Shown in pieces: positions 15,297-22,600 of a stretch of DNA of 46,408 bases. A program made the position numbers and the translations under genes. Each line of letters begins with the position of its first letter. The first letter of the stretch is position 1. Below the pieces are notes generated by a model. It was not told the DNA's origin, searched no databases, and saw nothing but the letters and a program-made list of their open reading frames with translations. This DNA is from a virus: IMG/VR virus record IMGVR_UViG_3300005253_000334, positions 1 through 46,408 of that record; one strand, 5' to 3'.

Positions 15297-16738
15297 CCGT
15301 CACCCGCGCCCCCACAGGCCAAGACCTAATCTGCTTGGTCTGTCACAAACCGGCTCAGGACATAGACCACGTAGTCAACCGTGGCATGGGGGGCTCGAAA
15401 GAGCGGGACGTGCCGGAGAACAAGGTGCCCCTCTGCCGTGAGTGCCACGAGTTGAAGACGGTGGGGCACATTGAGACGGAGGTTGGCACTCATCCCGAAG
15501 AGGGGCTGAGTTATCGATGGCGAAAGAAGGGTGCCGATATCTGGATTGGTGCCAGGGTTGAGGTGAGCCAGCGCTACAAGTGCCTGGTTCCAGTTCTGAG
15601 TGCTGCTGCTGAGGGAGGGACGGATTCAAAGGTTCCTTCTGGCCGACAAGAGCCCCCGGGCTCTGCCGAGGTGCCGGCGCCGCTTGAGGCTAGGTCGGAA
15701 GGTCAACCCTTGGCGGCAGCACCCAGCGCTGGCCTAACCCACGAACAGCGCGTAGCAATCGCCCAAGATTCGACTGCTTCAAAACTGCCCGCATTACTAG
15801 ACGCGCTTTCCAGGGCGGTAGATGAGGCACAGACGGTTCCAGCACTAAAGAGCGTTCGGGATAGAGCCGAGGCTATACGGAAGTGGGCTAAGAGCGCGGG
15901 GGCTGGCCTTCAGGCGCAAAACTGGATAGCAGATAAGAAGATTGTTTGCGAACGGAAGGCGGGGGACTTGCTGGCCCAAGATATACCGCATCAAGGTGGA
16001 CGGAAACCCTTGCACGATGCAAGCGTTTTGCGCCTAGCAGACATGGGCATCGGGGAAACCCAGTCCCACCGCTGGCAGCGTGAGGCGTCCGTAGAGGAAG
16101 GTGAGTACCGCGCCTACGTTCAGACGTGTGACGAGACGGAAACGGAATTAACGAGTGCTGGTGTCTTGAGATTAGCATACGCGCTCATCGAACGCCCGCC
16201 CCTCACCGACCCTGCCGTTGGTACCTATCGCACAGTCATCATAGACCCGCCCTGGCCGATGCAGAAGATAGAGCGGGAAGTCCGGCCCAAGCAGGGTCAG
16301 GCCCTCGACTACGCCGTCAAGAGCGTGGACGAAATCGCCGCTTGGAAGGCGCAGAATTTCATGGCCGAAGATGGCTGTCACGTCTACCTCTGGACTACCC
16401 AGCGGTTCCTTGAAGATGCCATGCGGATCATGGAGGGGTGGGGTGTCAGGCGAGAGTGCGTACTGGTTTGGAATAAGAACGTTGGCATCACGCCCTATTC
16501 ATGGATGTACAACGCCGAGTTCGTCCTGTTCGGCAGAGTCGGAAACCTGCCCCTCTTGAAGAACGGTGAGAAGGTCGTTTTCGACGGCAAGGTGCGCGAA
16601 CACTCACGCAAGCCGGACGAGTTCTATGACCTTGTGCGTCTCGTGAGTCCTGAGCCCCGCATAGATGTCTTCAGTCGCGAGGCCCGTGAGGGATTTGAGC
16701 AGTGGGGCGATGAGAAGGATCGTTTTGAGCTACCGTAG
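15293..16738 (+). CDS. HNH nuclease domain fused to MT-A70 methyltransferase
   Basis: GTG start (GTGA overlap); 481 residues. Residues 14-52 have CLVC, DIDHVVNRG, N43 and CRECHE: the ligands and H-N-H residues of an HNH endonuclease. A low-complexity linker (about 95-145) follows, then a helical region (150-300: GDLLAQ, SHRWQREASVEEGEYRAY) usual ahead of phage MT-A70 domains. The methyltransferase has DPPW at 318-321, CHVYLWTTQRFLEDAMRIME and a C-terminal NEFV-like NAEFVLFGR and REHSRKPDEFYDLV. MT-A70 enzymes methylate adenine N6. A nuclease and a methylase in one chain recalls single-chain restriction-modification enzymes; whether HNH is active is not known. Confidence 0.88.
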   Translation: MTVTRAPTGQDLICLVCHKPAQDIDHVVNRGMGGSKERDVPENKVPLCRECHELKTVGHIETEVGTHPEEGLSYRWRKKGADIWIGARVEVSQRYKCLVPVLSAAAEGGTDSKVPSGRQEPPGSAEVPAPLEARSEGQPLAAAPSAGLTHEQRVAIAQDSTASKLPALLDALSRAVDEAQTVPALKSVRDRAEAIRKWAKSAGAGLQAQNWIADKKIVCERKAGDLLAQDIPHQGGRKPLHDASVLRLADMGIGETQSHRWQREASVEEGEYRAYVQTCDETETELTSAGVLRLAYALIERPPLTDPAVGTYRTVIIDPPWPMQKIEREVRPKQGQALDYAVKSVDEIAAWKAQNFMAEDGCHVYLWTTQRFLEDAMRIMEGWGVRRECVLVWNKNVGITPYSWMYNAEFVLFGRVGNLPLLKNGEKVVFDGKVREHSRKPDEFYDLVRLVSPEPRIDVFSREAREGFEQWGDEKDRFELP

Positions 16739-17231
16739 CGACCGAGAGTGGTCGGACCTCTACCTGCCGCGAATCAAGGCATTGGTTGGCCCCCACCTCC
16801 TCGTGCCCGCACCGTTCGAGGTTGACAGCGAACAGGCGACAGACCTCATCGTTCTGCGGGCTCGCGATATGCAAATCGCCTGCCGCGTGAGGACGCCGGG
16901 ATTCACCGATAAGCCTCGCTGGCGTAGGCAGTTCACGGTTCGCTGCAAGCGGGACACAGGCGCAAAGACTGAACTCGCCAAGATCATTGACGGCTTCGGC
17001 GACTGGATGTTCTACGGCCACGCGACCGGCCTTGCTGACGAGATAAACCCGTGGTTCCTGCTAGACCTTCACGTATTCAGGGCCGCGTTGATACGTCACA
17101 GGCAGCGGCCCGTGACCTTTGAGAGTTGCGACAACGGCGACGGCACTTATTTCAAGGCTTATGACATCGACAGTTTCCCCTCGCAACTCGTTATCGCCGC
17201 CAGCCAGATTGGGGTAAAAGCTGATGTCTAA
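16710..17231 (+). CDS. Protein with possible nuclease-like core, overlapping MT-A70
   Basis: I choose ATG 16710, inside the end of the MT-A70 gene (29-base overlap); an upstream TTG-type extension is not needed. The 173-residue product has EQATDLIVLRARDMQIACRV (D45), RRQFTVRCKRDTGAKTELAK, GDWMFYGHA and WFLLDLHVFRAALIR. The order of a D on one strand, a basic strand and a helix-strand pair is reminiscent of PD-(D/E)XK-type folds, but the E-x-K pair is not clear, so the function is open. The strong overlap suggests it works with the methyltransferase. Confidence 0.75.
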   Translation: MRRIVLSYRSDREWSDLYLPRIKALVGPHLLVPAPFEVDSEQATDLIVLRARDMQIACRVRTPGFTDKPRWRRQFTVRCKRDTGAKTELAKIIDGFGDWMFYGHATGLADEINPWFLLDLHVFRAALIRHRQRPVTFESCDNGDGTYFKAYDIDSFPSQLVIAASQIGVKADV

Positions 17232-17385
17232 GGGAACGAAGACGAAGGCCAAACGATGGGCGCTGGAGGAGCTACGAGAGAAGTTAGCAACATTCGAGCA
17301 CGAGCCGCCACGGAGTGATGAGGCTGCGATGGTGTCGGCTGAGTCGATTGTCTTCTTCCTTGATTGGCTTGGAGAGCAGGGATGA
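17224..17385 (+). CDS. 53-residue helical protein
   Basis: ATG 17224 overlaps the upstream gene by 8 bases and its stop overlaps the next ATG (ATGA). The peptide is basic at the start (KGTKTKAKRWALEELREKL) and acidic-hydrophobic at the end (AESIVFFLDWLGEQG). No family recognised. Support is the coupling and the protein-like composition. Confidence 0.65.
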   Translation: MSKGTKTKAKRWALEELREKLATFEHEPPRSDEAAMVSAESIVFFLDWLGEQG

Positions 17386-17714
17386 GAAGAACAATAACAA
17401 TCCAACGCAACTGCCTGCTGGGCAACCGTATCGGCCAGGAAATTGCCGCTGATGAGACGGGAGTGCCAGGGTTGATGACTCACCGCCATGTTGAACGACC
17501 CCATCTATGGACGTTGACCCATGAACCGTCTGGTTTTCGAGTTGGGCCAGAGTATCCAACACGCAAGCGGGCTGTCGCAGCGGCCCAGACTCTTAGTGAC
17601 CTTTTGGATTGGACGATGAGTAGAACGCGAGTTATCAGAACCTTCAAGTCGCTTCCCGAAGCGAAACGAAAAGCGTTGAAGTTGAGCGGATTCGGCCCTC
17701 GTGCTCGCCGATGA
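17382..17714 (+). CDS. Hypothetical small protein
   Basis: ATG 17382 overlaps the previous stop; 110 residues. The body THRHVERPHLWTLTHEPSGF then RVGPEYPTRKRAVAAAQTLS looks like a small alpha/beta domain of the kind that carries a conserved His-Trp-Leu-Thr-His strand. The C-terminus is strongly basic, suggesting nucleic-acid contact. Function unknown. Confidence 0.7.
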   Translation: MRRTITIQRNCLLGNRIGQEIAADETGVPGLMTHRHVERPHLWTLTHEPSGFRVGPEYPTRKRAVAAAQTLSDLLDWTMSRTRVIRTFKSLPEAKRKALKLSGFGPRARR

Positions 17715-17887
17715 CCCACACCCACTGTACCGAGTGCAAGCGGAGAATCCCCTGGGGTGAGCCGCGAACCATTATTGAAATACGAGAGGGCTGGAAGGTG
17801 ACGAGGCGCAACGAACGGTGTATGCCCTGCGGGGGTTGGGTAATTGTGCCTGGGGTGAAGGTGAAAGATGCCGCCGCGAAGCCCTAA
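17711..17887 (+). CDS. Zinc-ribbon microprotein
   Basis: ATG 17711 overlaps the previous stop. In 58 residues there are two CxxC pairs (CTECKRRIPWGEPR and CMPCGG) about 28 residues apart, a plain zinc ribbon. It overlaps the next gene by 20 bases in another frame. One of a series of such microproteins in this window. Confidence 0.75.
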   Translation: MTHTHCTECKRRIPWGEPRTIIEIREGWKVTRRNERCMPCGGWVIVPGVKVKDAAAKP

Positions 17888-18074
17888 CTCAACCCACCCC
17901 ATACGCACCAAGGAAGCGATACGGGAACGCCATATCAAGATTCTTGAACTATGGCAGGAAGACGGGCGAACGGAGGGTGGACGGACGCCGCGAGAGATAG
18001 CGGAGGCGGTGGGACTGAAGCACGCATCCAATATTTATTGGCACATCGACGGGAGATGTAAGTGTCTCAGTTAG
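17868..18074 (+). CDS. Small HTH DNA-binding protein
   Basis: ATG 17868 follows GGTGAAGGTGAAAG and lies within the end of the previous gene. In 68 residues, IRERHIKILELWQEDG and TPREIAEAVGLKHASNIYWH form a helix-turn-helix of the winged type. Likely a small regulator or replication accessory. Confidence 0.75.
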   Translation: MPPRSPNSTHPIRTKEAIRERHIKILELWQEDGRTEGGRTPREIAEAVGLKHASNIYWHIDGRCKCLS

Positions 18075-18078
18075 GGCT

Positions 18079-18231
18079 ATGACGACCTACGCTGACCGTC
18101 TGTGTGTCTGCTGTGGGGAGCCGTGTCCCTGGCCACTGAGGGGCACGAACGCCGCGCCTCGGTGTCAGGATTGTCGGCGCTGGTGTAGCCGTGTAAAAAA
18201 CTATCCTTGCCAGCTAAAGGGGCAGCGGTGA
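18079..18231 (+). CDS. Cys-rich microprotein
   Basis: A 50-residue protein starting at ATG 18079, four bases after the previous stop. It has CVCCGEPCPW and CQDCRRWC: six cysteines plus one near the end, enough for one or two zinc sites. Its stop overlaps the GTG of the next gene. Function unknown. Confidence 0.7.
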   Translation: MTTYADRLCVCCGEPCPWPLRGTNAAPRCQDCRRWCSRVKNYPCQLKGQR

Positions 18232-18593
18232 GCTGGGTGAAGGTTAGCGACGGGCTGGCCACCCACCCAAAGGTGCTGGCTGCTGGGCAGGCAGCAGCGT
18301 GGCTACACGTTGCGGGGCTGTGCTACGCGGCCCAGCACTTGACGGACGGAGCCATATCCGATTCATCGCTGTCAGGCTTGGGGCAATACACCCGTGCCCG
18401 CGCCAGGAAGCTAGCAGACCGGCTGGTAGAGGTTAGGTTGTGGGAGAGGAACGGCACGGGCTACGCCATCCATGACTACCTGGACTACAACCCGTCCAGG
18501 AAAGAGGTGGAGGCAAGGCGGGAAGCCAAGCGGCGCATCGGCCAGGCTGGGGGGCTAGCAAAAGCAAAGCAGCGTGGTAAGGAAAGTGGCTAG
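18228..18593 (+). CDS. Winged-helix replisome-organiser-like protein
   Basis: GTG 18228 (GTGA overlap); 121 residues. WVKVSDGLATHPKVLAAGQA, AQHLTDGAISDSSLSGL and RARKLADRLVEVRLWERNGT follow the pattern of the N-terminal winged-helix of phage replication-initiation or replisome-organiser proteins. The C-terminus is a basic helix (KEVEARREAKRRIGQAGG) that could bind DNA. It has no helicase-loader domain, so it is short for that family. It is the last gene before the C-run/AT-rich intergenic region, a suggestive place for an origin-binding protein. Confidence 0.75.
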   Translation: MSWVKVSDGLATHPKVLAAGQAAAWLHVAGLCYAAQHLTDGAISDSSLSGLGQYTRARARKLADRLVEVRLWERNGTGYAIHDYLDYNPSRKEVEARREAKRRIGQAGGLAKAKQRGKESG

Positions 18594-18818
18594 CATGGTG
18601 CTAGGCGTTAGGCAGAAACTTTCTCTACACCCGTCCCGTCCCCTACCCGTCCCCTTACCCCACTCCCCACCCCCCGTTATCGGTACGCCGTGCTGTATTA
18701 CATATGGACATGCTTAGTAGCACCGTTATTAATAGCCAATTTTTCATTTCGATTTTCAATCTCACGAAAAAGTTGGTGACCTCTTCCTGGAGCTGCATTT
18801 CGTAATGGGAGGAAAGCT
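18594..18818 (+). other. Intergenic region with C-runs and AT-rich segment (origin candidate)
   Basis: There is no convincing gene in these 225 bases. The first half holds eight C-runs (18630-18675); the second half (about 18685-18780) is distinctly AT-rich for this genome, with a TTTCG...CGAAA inverted pair at about 18749-18771. The next gene has its own site GGGAGGAAAGCT-ATG. G4-type tract next to an easily melted segment and a replisome-organiser-like gene fits a replication origin or regulatory region, but no DnaA boxes were seen. Confidence 0.45.
18630..18675 (-). repeat. Potential G-quadruplex tract (eight G-runs on minus strand)
   Basis: On the plus strand the runs are CCC, CCC, CCCC, CCC, CCCC, CCCC, CCCC and CCCCCC, separated by 2-3 bases. 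On the minus strand this gives eight consecutive G-runs with short loops, well beyond the four needed for an intramolecular quadruplex. It starts about 36 bases after a coding end. Confidence 0.7.
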
Positions 18819-19004
18819 ATGAGACTGTTCGGGTTCTTTCGTAAGAAGCCAGTCGAGTTCGAGGAGTATTACAAGGAGCAGATTAACCGGATTCGTCGGG
18901 GTGAGCCTATTGTGTGGTTGCCTGGAACGCCGAAGGAAATTCTGAGAAGCTCTGCGGAGATAGATAGGCTGAACGCCAAATTAGACGAGCGGATTTCACA
19001 CTAG
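18819..19004 (+). CDS. Small charged protein
   Basis: A 61-residue protein behind GGGAGGAAAGC. The start MRLFGFFRKK is basic-aromatic, the rest (EEYYKEQINRIRRGEPIVW, AEIDRLNAKLDERISH) is helical and probably coiled coil. A peripheral membrane or adaptor role is possible from the amphipathic start. Family not recognised. Confidence 0.7.
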   Translation: MRLFGFFRKKPVEFEEYYKEQINRIRRGEPIVWLPGTPKEILRSSAEIDRLNAKLDERISH

Positions 19005-19035
19005 GTTAGTCCTGGCCCTGCTTGTAGCGGGGCTG

Positions 19036-19536
19036 GTGATGATCGGAGGAAGCAATGGAGAAGTGTTTACCAACTCAGCACGACCTAGTCCCACTGCGCG
19101 AGGAGCCAGCGCAGGGCACGACAACAACGACAATCTTCTATTGTCGGCGATGCGGCAAAATCGTGAGAGGGCACTAGCCGATGCGCGCCTTGTTCCGCTG
19201 GCTTCACCGGAGGCGGTGCCGACACTGCGATTGGAACCTGAACCAGTGGTTCGGGCCGATATATCCACCCTCGCCGTGGTGGAGGAGCCAGCTTTCGACA
19301 TTTGCGGATACGACTGGAACTGTCCAGAGGCCGAACGCATCGTCTGGTGCGAGTCCCGTTTCGACCCGATGGCCATATCCTGGACGGGTGAATCCTTCGG
19401 CCTCTTCCAGCTCAATCAAGTCCACGCCTACCGATGGCCCACGTTCTGGAGCGAGTGGATGATCCCCGAAGTTAATACGGCCTGGGCTTACGAGCTGTAC
19501 TTGGAGCAAGGATGGGGGATATGGGAATGTCGTTAG
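19036..19536 (+). CDS. Lysozyme/transglycosylase-like cell-wall protein (start uncertain)
   Basis: The C-terminal 75 residues (from FDICGYDWNCPEAERIVWCE) have the SLT/lysozyme-like layout: a Glu in VWCES, SFGLFQLNQVHAYRWP, FWSEWM and WAYELYLEQGWGIWEC. The likely catalytic acid is the Glu of CES. It should cleave peptidoglycan glycan strands in lysis or entry. The start is unclear: GTG 19036 begins in the middle of a hydrophobic signal-peptide-like run that starts upstream at about 19006 without any ordinary start codon. Another small gene (19055-19177) is nested in its first third in a different frame. Confidence 0.75.
   Translation: MMIGGSNGEVFTNSARPSPTARGASAGHDNNDNLLLSAMRQNRERALADARLVPLASPEAVPTLRLEPEPVVRADISTLAVVEEPAFDICGYDWNCPEAERIVWCESRFDPMAISWTGESFGLFQLNQVHAYRWPTFWSEWMIPEVNTAWAYELYLEQGWGIWECR
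19055..19177 (+). CDS. Nested zinc-ribbon microprotein
   Basis: ATG 19055 follows GGAGGA with good spacing. The 40-residue product has CLPTQHDLVPLREEPAQG and FYCRRCGKIVRGH. C4 and H9 with the CxxC pair could form a zinc site, and the DLVPLREEPAQGTTTT pattern is one I associate with small phage proteins. It lies wholly inside the lysozyme-like frame, so these bases may code twice. Confidence 0.65.
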   Translation: MEKCLPTQHDLVPLREEPAQGTTTTTIFYCRRCGKIVRGH

Positions 19537-19721
19537 ACTCTGACCCCATGCTGCTGACGGTGAAAGAGGCAGCCCGCAGGTTGTCCCTGGCCCGCTCGAC
19601 GGTATATCAACTGGTGGTCGCTGGCCAGATTGAGTCTATCACTATCGGTCGGGCGCGACGGATACCACTGGATGCCCTGACCGCCTACATCGACCGGCTG
19701 CGTCAGGAGCAAGGGGAATGA
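19512..19721 (+). CDS. Excisionase/MerR-like HTH protein
   Basis: A 69-residue protein: LTVKEAARRLSLARSTVYQL, VVAGQIESITIGRARRIPLD, ALTAYIDRL. This is the compact winged helix-turn-helix of the Xis/HTH_17 group, which bind att-site or operator DNA. I use ATG 19512 (GGAG five bases before); ATG 19527 is an alternative. Together with the integrase it may control excision, though it lies 11 kb away; a role as a plain regulator is equally possible. Confidence 0.8.
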   Translation: MGDMGMSLDSDPMLLTVKEAARRLSLARSTVYQLVVAGQIESITIGRARRIPLDALTAYIDRLRQEQGE

Positions 19722-20203
19722 GAGCGAAGTGGCCTTATCTTCGCGTTCGCCTCACGCCCATTGATTGGCGGAGAACAGAAACGAAATGCCGCGTTTGCAA
19801 GCGATCATTCTTATTAGAGCTAATAGCCTACGGCAGGGGAGTGTCTAAGGCGAAATGGCCCATCTGCCTAGAGTGCCGCGAAGAAGGTTGGACATATCTA
19901 ACGGCTAGGTCACGCTTGTTTATTTGTCCCCGCAAAATCTACGTACGCCAAAATGGTAGCCGTCCATCTCTCTATCGGGAGTCAGACCTAGAACGAAGCC
20001 GAGAGAGGGTTAACCAATATCGAAAGGCCAATCGACAAAAGGTACGTGCATGTAAAAGGGCGTACTGGAGCAGTGAGCGCGGGATGGATTTGAAGGTAGT
20101 CAGCGAGCGCCTGCGGCTTGGGTGGTCACTTTTTGCAGCACGTAACGCGCCAGTCTCTAGTGGCCCCAGGAAGGGCCACATCCCTAACGTGGGGGCTTTA
20201 TGA
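19718..20203 (+). CDS. Zinc-ribbon protein with basic helical C-terminus
   Basis: ATG 19718 overlaps the previous stop (ATGA); 161 residues. Cysteine pairs CRVC (about 24) and CLEC (about 50) make a zinc ribbon, followed by a basic helical part rich in Arg and Lys (SDLERSRERVNQYRKANRQK) that may bind nucleic acid. The last 30 residues look unstructured. Function unknown; an HNH-type nuclease was considered but the His/Asn residues are missing. Confidence 0.75.
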   Translation: MRAKWPYLRVRLTPIDWRRTETKCRVCKRSFLLELIAYGRGVSKAKWPICLECREEGWTYLTARSRLFICPRKIYVRQNGSRPSLYRESDLERSRERVNQYRKANRQKVRACKRAYWSSERGMDLKVVSERLRLGWSLFAARNAPVSSGPRKGHIPNVGAL

Positions 20204-20370
20204 CAACCGAAGCCCCGCCCTGCGTCCACCATTTCATCATTGAGGAACCGCGTGGCCCCATCTCTATCGGAAAATGTCAGATATGCGGCGAAAAGCGGGA
20301 GTTTGCAAACGCCTATCTCTTCAAGACGTACAACAAGGCCGCGTTGACGCTCAAGGAGCAAGATGACTAA
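20200..20370 (+). CDS. Zinc-binding microprotein
   Basis: ATG 20200 overlaps the previous stop. The 56 residues contain CVHHFIIEEPRGP then GKCQICGEKREFANAYLFKT. C8, H10/H11 and the CxxC pair are a plausible zinc site, a layout widespread among small phage proteins. The stop overlaps the RusA gene start region. Confidence 0.75.
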   Translation: MTTEAPPCVHHFIIEEPRGPISIGKCQICGEKREFANAYLFKTYNKAALTLKEQDD

Positions 20371-20764
20371 ATACCAATTTCCCTGGCCTCCGAAAGAGCT
20401 GTCCCCCAACGCGAGGGTGCATTGGCGGGCGCTGGCGCAGGCGAAGGCGCGGTACGCGGAGGACTGTGGTTGGAACGTGAAGGCTCAAATCGGCCACAGT
20501 ATGGCGTTCGCCCTTAACCGTCGGCGCTTCCCCATCAAGCCTCCTGTCCAGGCTCAGGTGACGTTCGTGGTGACGGACAAACGACGGCGGGACTCCGACA
20601 ACCACATGGCGATGCTGAAACCGCTCTGGGACGCTTTGGTGGAGACGGGGGTGCTAGAGGACGATTCGCACGACAAGCTGAAAATCGCGGAGCCGAAGTG
20701 GGAGCGTGGGCCGGAGAAGAAGGTAATCGTGGAGCTGAGCCCATATCGAAATGGAGGCGAATGA
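20363..20764 (+). CDS. rusA: RusA-type Holliday-junction resolvase
   Basis: ATG 20363 lies inside the end of the previous gene; 133 residues, usual for RusA (about 120-140). KELSPNARVHWRALAQAKAR is the conserved N-terminal element, and D77, D79 (RRRDSDNHMAMLKPLWDALV) with D100/D101 form the acidic metal-binding site. RusA dimers resolve Holliday junctions and branched phage DNA before packaging. It fits with RecT in the recombination set. Confidence 0.9.
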   Translation: MTKYQFPWPPKELSPNARVHWRALAQAKARYAEDCGWNVKAQIGHSMAFALNRRRFPIKPPVQAQVTFVVTDKRRRDSDNHMAMLKPLWDALVETGVLEDDSHDKLKIAEPKWERGPEKKVIVELSPYRNGGE

Positions 20765-20931
20765 TGGGTGAGCTATTTTCTATTCAGTGGGAAGGCCGTG
20801 TTGTTGCCACGATTGACGGCGATGGTAATTTCACCTGCTCGGATAAGGTTGCGATGGTCAAGGCGCTAAAGGCGCAGGGTGCGTTTTGGTTGGAAGTCAC
20901 GGATAGACTATCGAGGCCCCGTAGTGTTTGA
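20761..20931 (+). CDS. Small hypothetical protein
   Basis: ATG 20761 overlaps the rusA stop (ATGA), with GGAGG just upstream; 56 residues. IQWEGRVVATIDGDGNFTCS followed by DKVAMVKALKAQGAFWLEVT reads as a small beta-beta-alpha-beta domain. No motif recognised. Confidence 0.65.
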   Translation: MMGELFSIQWEGRVVATIDGDGNFTCSDKVAMVKALKAQGAFWLEVTDRLSRPRSV

Positions 20932-20974
20932 TCCCCAAGCGGCCAAGGAGCGTGGCGAGGCGGGCATACCAGCG

Positions 20975-21511
20975 ATGGCGAGTTGCCCATCTACGACAGA
21001 AGCCCTACACCTCACCGCCGAGGGATATGCCTACGTTGGACAGCTTCGCTCCGACCTACTCGCCGCCCTGAAACTGATTGAGAATCAGGAGCCGATGGTT
21101 AACCAGTATAAGAAGATAGTCGAGTGGCTTGCGAAGTACGTTCGTTCAGGGGAGTCCACGGCTGACCTTCTTGTACGCTTATCCGCCGCCCTGGAGGCGC
21201 TGGAGGAGGCGCAGGCACACCTCAAGACAGTCAGATGGGTGTTGGAGATGGACGATCCCCGCCTACTGAAAGCCCTACAGACTATTGAGCGATTGCTGAA
21301 AGAGCGTGACGGCTACGCGGCGCAGTCCAAGCGGCGCGGGGAGGCGCTAGAGAAAGTGGTGTCTAGGTGGCAAAGCTACCGTAGCGAAACTCTCCCAGGG
21401 CGTACACGAAACCAAGACTTGGGATACTGTGCCGAAGACATGAAAGAAATTGCTCGTGATGCCATCGCCATATCGCCCGAAGATGCGAGGGAGAAGGAGA
21501 AGAAGGCGTGA
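20975..21511 (+). CDS. Coiled-coil hypothetical protein
   Basis: I use ATG 20975 (178 residues); GTG 20924 and GTG 20879 are in the same frame and possible. The sequence is long-helical: GQLRSDLLAALKLIENQEPM, LSAALEALEEAQAHLKTVRW, IERLLKERDGYAAQSKRRGE. It looks like a coiled-coil scaffold or structural accessory protein. The stop overlaps the GTG of the ASCH gene. Confidence 0.7.
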   Translation: MASCPSTTEALHLTAEGYAYVGQLRSDLLAALKLIENQEPMVNQYKKIVEWLAKYVRSGESTADLLVRLSAALEALEEAQAHLKTVRWVLEMDDPRLLKALQTIERLLKERDGYAAQSKRRGEALEKVVSRWQSYRSETLPGRTRNQDLGYCAEDMKEIARDAIAISPEDAREKEKKA

Positions 21512-21951
21512 AGGCTCTGACGCTCGCACAGCCCTGGGCGACGCTTGTAGCGGCAGGCGAGAAGAAGATTGAGACACGTTCATGGCGGACGCGTTACAGG
21601 GGGCCTATCGCCATACACGCGGCTAAGAGTTATCCAGCTTGGGCACGCGAGTTGGCCCTAAAGCCGCCGTTTGCCGCCGCAGTGCATCGAATCTTCCACG
21701 GGGAAGCCCCTACCTTCCCGCTCGGCGCCGTGGTCGCTGTAGCAGAGTTAGTCGAGTGTGTGCGGATTGATGCGCTACCTCTCTCGTGGGCCCCGCAGTC
21801 TGGCAGTGCTGAACACGCTTTCGGGGACTATTCACCTGGACGGTTTATGTTCCGGCTTGAGGCAATCCTGCCGCTCACGGACATTATACCTACACGGGGC
21901 GCGTTAGGTATCTGGGAGTGGGATGCCCCATGGGAGGAGGCCCACCCATGA
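21508..21951 (+). CDS. ASCH-domain (PUA-like) protein
   Basis: GTG 21508 (GTGA overlap); 147 residues. LTLAQPWATLVAAGEKKIET then RSWRTRYRGPIAIHAAK, VVAVAELVECVRID and PTRGALGIWEWD are the marks of the ASCH/PUA-like fold that binds RNA or modified nucleosides. Phage and prophage members often sit near nucleic-acid modification genes. The substrate is unknown. Confidence 0.85.
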   Translation: MKALTLAQPWATLVAAGEKKIETRSWRTRYRGPIAIHAAKSYPAWARELALKPPFAAAVHRIFHGEAPTFPLGAVVAVAELVECVRIDALPLSWAPQSGSAEHAFGDYSPGRFMFRLEAILPLTDIIPTRGALGIWEWDAPWEEAHP

Positions 21952-22385
21952 GCGATGAGGCGCGGAGGCTGCTGGAGGAAGCGGTCGAGTGGCGGGATAA
22001 GCTAGCGGCTCACCCTGAGTCTCAGGAGGCATGGGAGGCTTTGGTCGGAGAGGATGGGTGCTTGGATAACGAGGCCCGCGCCTTCCTAGCCCAGCCCGAA
22101 CCGGCAGCGCGGGAGGCGGCGAAGCCGGAGCATGACAGGAAAGAGCTACGCTGCTCTCGCTGCTGGTACCGTTTCTGCGGATCGTGTAGTCACAACTGCC
22201 CGCATTGTCATCCTGCCGACACCTCCCTGGCTGCTGCGGCGCTGCTGGCACAGGGGAAGGCATTGATGGAAGTCCAATCAGCTTACGAGAACTACGAATG
22301 TCGCCGCTACACGGACACATTTGCGATTAAGGTCATCGGCGAAATCCTTGCCCGTGCTGCCCTACCCCCAGGGGAGCCCGCGTGA
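21948..22385 (+). CDS. Helical protein with Cys/His cluster
   Basis: ATG 21948 (GGAGG upstream, ATGA overlap); 145 residues. An N-terminal helical region (EEAVEWRDKLAAHPESQEAW) is followed by CSRCWYRFCGSCSHNCPHCH, a dense Cys/His zinc cluster, and a helical C-terminus. Probably a zinc-stabilised adaptor; no enzyme motif. Confidence 0.75.
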   Translation: MSDEARRLLEEAVEWRDKLAAHPESQEAWEALVGEDGCLDNEARAFLAQPEPAAREAAKPEHDRKELRCSRCWYRFCGSCSHNCPHCHPADTSLAAAALLAQGKALMEVQSAYENYECRRYTDTFAIKVIGEILARAALPPGEPA

Positions 22386-22600
22386 CTGAGCCCCGCCTAC
22401 ACCTATATCGCCGCGATGCCCGTCAAATCGGTCGCATGGCTCAGGAGATAGAGCGCCAGGCCGACGTGTGTGAGCGGCACATCGAAGAGCACGGTGAGGC
22501 TGAGGCCCTACGATTCGCGCTTATGCAGCGTCTCGCCGACGATCTCCGGAAGGTCGCAAAGCGTGGTGCCAAGCGGTACTGGAAGGCGCGTGGCGAGTGA
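22382..22600 (+). CDS. Small basic helical protein
   Basis: GTG 22382 (GTGA overlap); 72 residues. Almost entirely helical with many Arg, Glu and His (DARQIGRMAQEIERQADVCE, ALMQRLADDLRKVAKRGAKR). Could bind nucleic acid or act as a small adaptor. No family recognised. Confidence 0.7.
   Translation: MTEPRLHLYRRDARQIGRMAQEIERQADVCERHIEEHGEAEALRFALMQRLADDLRKVAKRGAKRYWKARGE

Noticed and set aside
19181-19462. A frame starting MRALFRWLHRRRCRHCDWN with a CxxC
   Set aside because: The start looks like a phage microprotein, but the frame then runs as Ser/Pro-rich sequence through the lysozyme domain with no ribosome site; kept out for lack of support.
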